From Acidobacteriaceae bacterium (GTDB lineage: Bacteria; Acidobacteriota; Vicinamibacteria; Vicinamibacterales; CAVVIG01), in the NCBI GenBank assembly GCA_031274845.1, contig JAISPN010000285.1, positions 1 through 15,453 of the forward strand: 15,453 nt of DNA, written 5' to 3'. Positions within the stretch are counted from its first letter, which is position 1; each line of letters begins with the position of its first letter. Below, piece after piece: positions 14,095 through 15,453 of the stretch. The notes beneath the pieces were generated by a model, which saw only the letters and a list, made by a program, of their open reading frames with translations, was not told the origin of the DNA and did not search any database. A program made the translations under genes and the position numbers.

Positions 14095-15030
14095 GTGAAA
14101 GTCTTTGTGGTGGGTGGGAGCGGATTCATCGGCGGCGGTTGCGCGCGCGGGTTCACGCGCGCAGGTCATGAGGTGGTGACGCTGAGCCAGACGTCGGCCG
14201 GCGCCGGGCAGATGCGTGGTCTCGGATATCGTGCGTTGACGGGCGTCATCACCGAGTCTGGCCCGTGGCTGGACGAGGTGGCGAGCGCGGACGTGGTGGT
14301 CTACGCGGCGCACCCGCGCGCGGGCGCGCGTCTGACGTCCGCATGGCTTGACACCTCGCGCGCGACCCGTGACGCGGCGATGCAGCTCATCCTGCCAGCG
14401 TTACTAAGTTCGGGACAGTGCAAGGCGTTTCTCTACACGTCGGCCATCGCCGCGCTTGGCGATCACGGGTCCGACGTTGTGACCGAGGCGACGCGGCGCT
14501 CATCCTCGGCGGTTGGCGATTACCACGCGCAAAGCGAGGCGCTGGTGCTTGCGGCCACCGCTCGCGGACTTCCCGGCGTCGTGCTGCGGCCCGGCTTCAC
14601 GTATGGCCCGGCGGGAACGTTCGCGGAGTTTTTCATCAAGCCAGCCAGAAAAGGTTTCTATCCCTACCCGGGCAACGGATCGAATTTCATCCCGTGGGTA
14701 CACATCGACGATCTGGCGCACGCGTATGTGCTCGCGGCCGCGCATCCGCCCGTCGGCGAAATCATCCATGTCGTGGACGATGCGCCTGTCCGCCTTGCGG
14801 ATTTTGGCCGGATGCTTGTGAAGGAAGCGGGTGGTGGCCGTTCGATGGGCATGCCGAAATGGCTCGTGTCGCTGCTTGCGGGCGCGCCGCTGGTGGAAAT
14901 GCTGACCGCGTCCTATCGCGTCAGGAACGACAAGGCCAGGAGTCTGCTCGGTTGGACGCCACATTATGCGAACGTGAACGTTGGCCTTCCTCAGGTCTTC
15001 GACGCGTATGCGAAACAACACACGGCCTGA
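14095..15030 (+). CDS. NAD(P)-binding epimerase/dehydratase-like extended SDR
   Basis: The 311-residue product is an extended short-chain dehydrogenase. It has the nucleotide-binding GGSGFIGG (7-14), VVVYAAHPRAG (67-77), YTSAIAALGD (114-123), LRPGFTYGP (164-172) and the substrate-side VHIDDLAHAYVLA (202-214), with LLGWTPH (284-290) near the end. The catalytic YxxxK is broken: Y143 is followed by HAQ and S147 instead of lysine. It could be an atypical reductase or a ligand-binding member; the substrate is unknown. Translation starts at a GTG with GGAGG seven bases upstream. Its stop shares an A with the next start (TGATG). It lies divergent to an HxlR-type regulator and is probably under its control, which suggests a role in handling reactive carbonyl or quinone compounds; this is a guess from context. 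Confidence 0.88.
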   Translation: MKVFVVGGSGFIGGGCARGFTRAGHEVVTLSQTSAGAGQMRGLGYRALTGVITESGPWLDEVASADVVVYAAHPRAGARLTSAWLDTSRATRDAAMQLILPALLSSGQCKAFLYTSAIAALGDHGSDVVTEATRRSSSAVGDYHAQSEALVLAATARGLPGVVLRPGFTYGPAGTFAEFFIKPARKGFYPYPGNGSNFIPWVHIDDLAHAYVLAAAHPPVGEIIHVVDDAPVRLADFGRMLVKEAGGGRSMGMPKWLVSLLAGAPLVEMLTASYRVRNDKARSLLGWTPHYANVNVGLPQVFDAYAKQHTA

Positions 15031-15453
15031 TGCGAACCCTTCTGTGCCGGTTGGATCTGGCGCGGCTTCTCCTGACCAATTCCGTCGAGTTGTTCGAGCG
15101 GATCGGTCGAGACCCGTTCTACCGTGGTGGCCTGATTGACTGGATCGAGACGCTTGGCCTCTCGCCGGGCGCCAGCGTGTTGGAGATGGGCTGTGGCCCC
15201 GGCTCGCTGACACTCGAATTGGCGAAGCGTCAATGTGAAGTCACTGCGATTGACCGCTCCGAACAGATGATCCGCAGACTCGAAAACACCGCCCGCTCAA
15301 ACGGCATCACGCTGACTGCGCGCGCTGCCGATGCGACCGATACCGGATTGGCGGAGGCCTCTTTCGATGTGGCGATCGGCGCGTCGTTGCTCAACGTTGT
15401 GTCAGATCCATCCGTGTTGGTCGCCGAAGCGATGCGCGTGCTGAAACCGGGCG
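15030..15453 (+). CDS. Class I SAM-dependent methyltransferase, partial (cut by window end)
   Basis: The reading frame opens at the ATG whose A closes the SDR stop codon and runs off the window after 141 codons without a stop. It shows the SAM-binding motif I, VLEMGCGPGSLTLELA (about 50-65), an acidic strand-2 end in VTAIDRSEQMI (71-81), and the later FDVAIGASLLNVV (113-125) and VLKPG, the standard order of a class I methyltransferase of the Methyltransf_11/25 type. The N-terminus (MRTLLCRLDLARLLLTNSVE) is helical. The substrate cannot be told. The overlap with the SDR gene indicates coupled translation and a shared task. Confidence 0.88.
   Translation, partial: MRTLLCRLDLARLLLTNSVELFERIGRDPFYRGGLIDWIETLGLSPGASVLEMGCGPGSLTLELAKRQCEVTAIDRSEQMIRRLENTARSNGITLTARAADATDTGLAEASFDVAIGASLLNVVSDPSVLVAEAMRVLKPG

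Overview
The window is about 15 kb of GC-rich, tightly packed bacterial DNA. Two neighbouring genes encode secreted or anchored VWFA-related proteins of the kind that is abundant in Acidobacteria. Together with the high GC and the operon layout, this suggests an acidobacterium, possibly of the Vicinamibacteria. The lineage is an inference from family content and was not tested by any search.

Left part (minus strand, about 9212 down to 294): one long, nearly gapless operon for tetrapyrrole synthesis. In transcription order it holds a membrane-anchored VWA protein, a second VWA protein with a signal peptide, a HemX/CcsA-like membrane protein, hemA, hemC, a cobA-hemD fusion, hemB and hemL. Apart from the two VWA genes, this is the order of the Bacillus hemAXCDBL operon, except that hemX precedes hemA. 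The enzymes take glutamyl-tRNA to 5-aminolevulinate (HemA, HemL), porphobilinogen (HemB), hydroxymethylbilane (HemC) and uroporphyrinogen III (HemD), with a branch to precorrin-2 (CobA domain). Stop and start codons touch or overlap at several junctions (ATGA, TGATG, TAAGGATG). A strong sigma70-like promoter lies right in front of the first VWA gene, spaced so that the mRNA probably starts at the first base of its GTG codon.

Middle (plus strand, 9263-13547): first a stand-alone NuoM/antiporter-like membrane protein that has lost most residues of the proton path. Then, after a 168-base gap with a putative promoter, comes a cluster for the membrane part of F-type ATP synthase: atpZ-like, atpI-like, atpB (a), atpE (c, with a signal peptide) and atpF (b). 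A strong hairpin terminator ends this cluster directly after atpF, so the F1 genes (delta, alpha, gamma, beta, epsilon) must lie elsewhere.

Right part (13618-15453): an HxlR-type redox or electrophile-sensing regulator on the minus strand, divergent from an NAD(P)-binding epimerase-like SDR. The SDR is translationally coupled to a SAM-dependent methyltransferase cut off by the window edge. The short shared intergenic region carries a recognisable promoter and a small inverted repeat that could be the regulator's operator.

I see no CRISPR array, transposon, integrase, phage gene, tRNA or rRNA. The most interesting points are the two VWA genes built into a heme operon with a leaderless start, the orphan NuoM paralogue with a dismantled proton channel, the divergent SUMT active-site motifs, and the Fo-only ATP synthase cluster.
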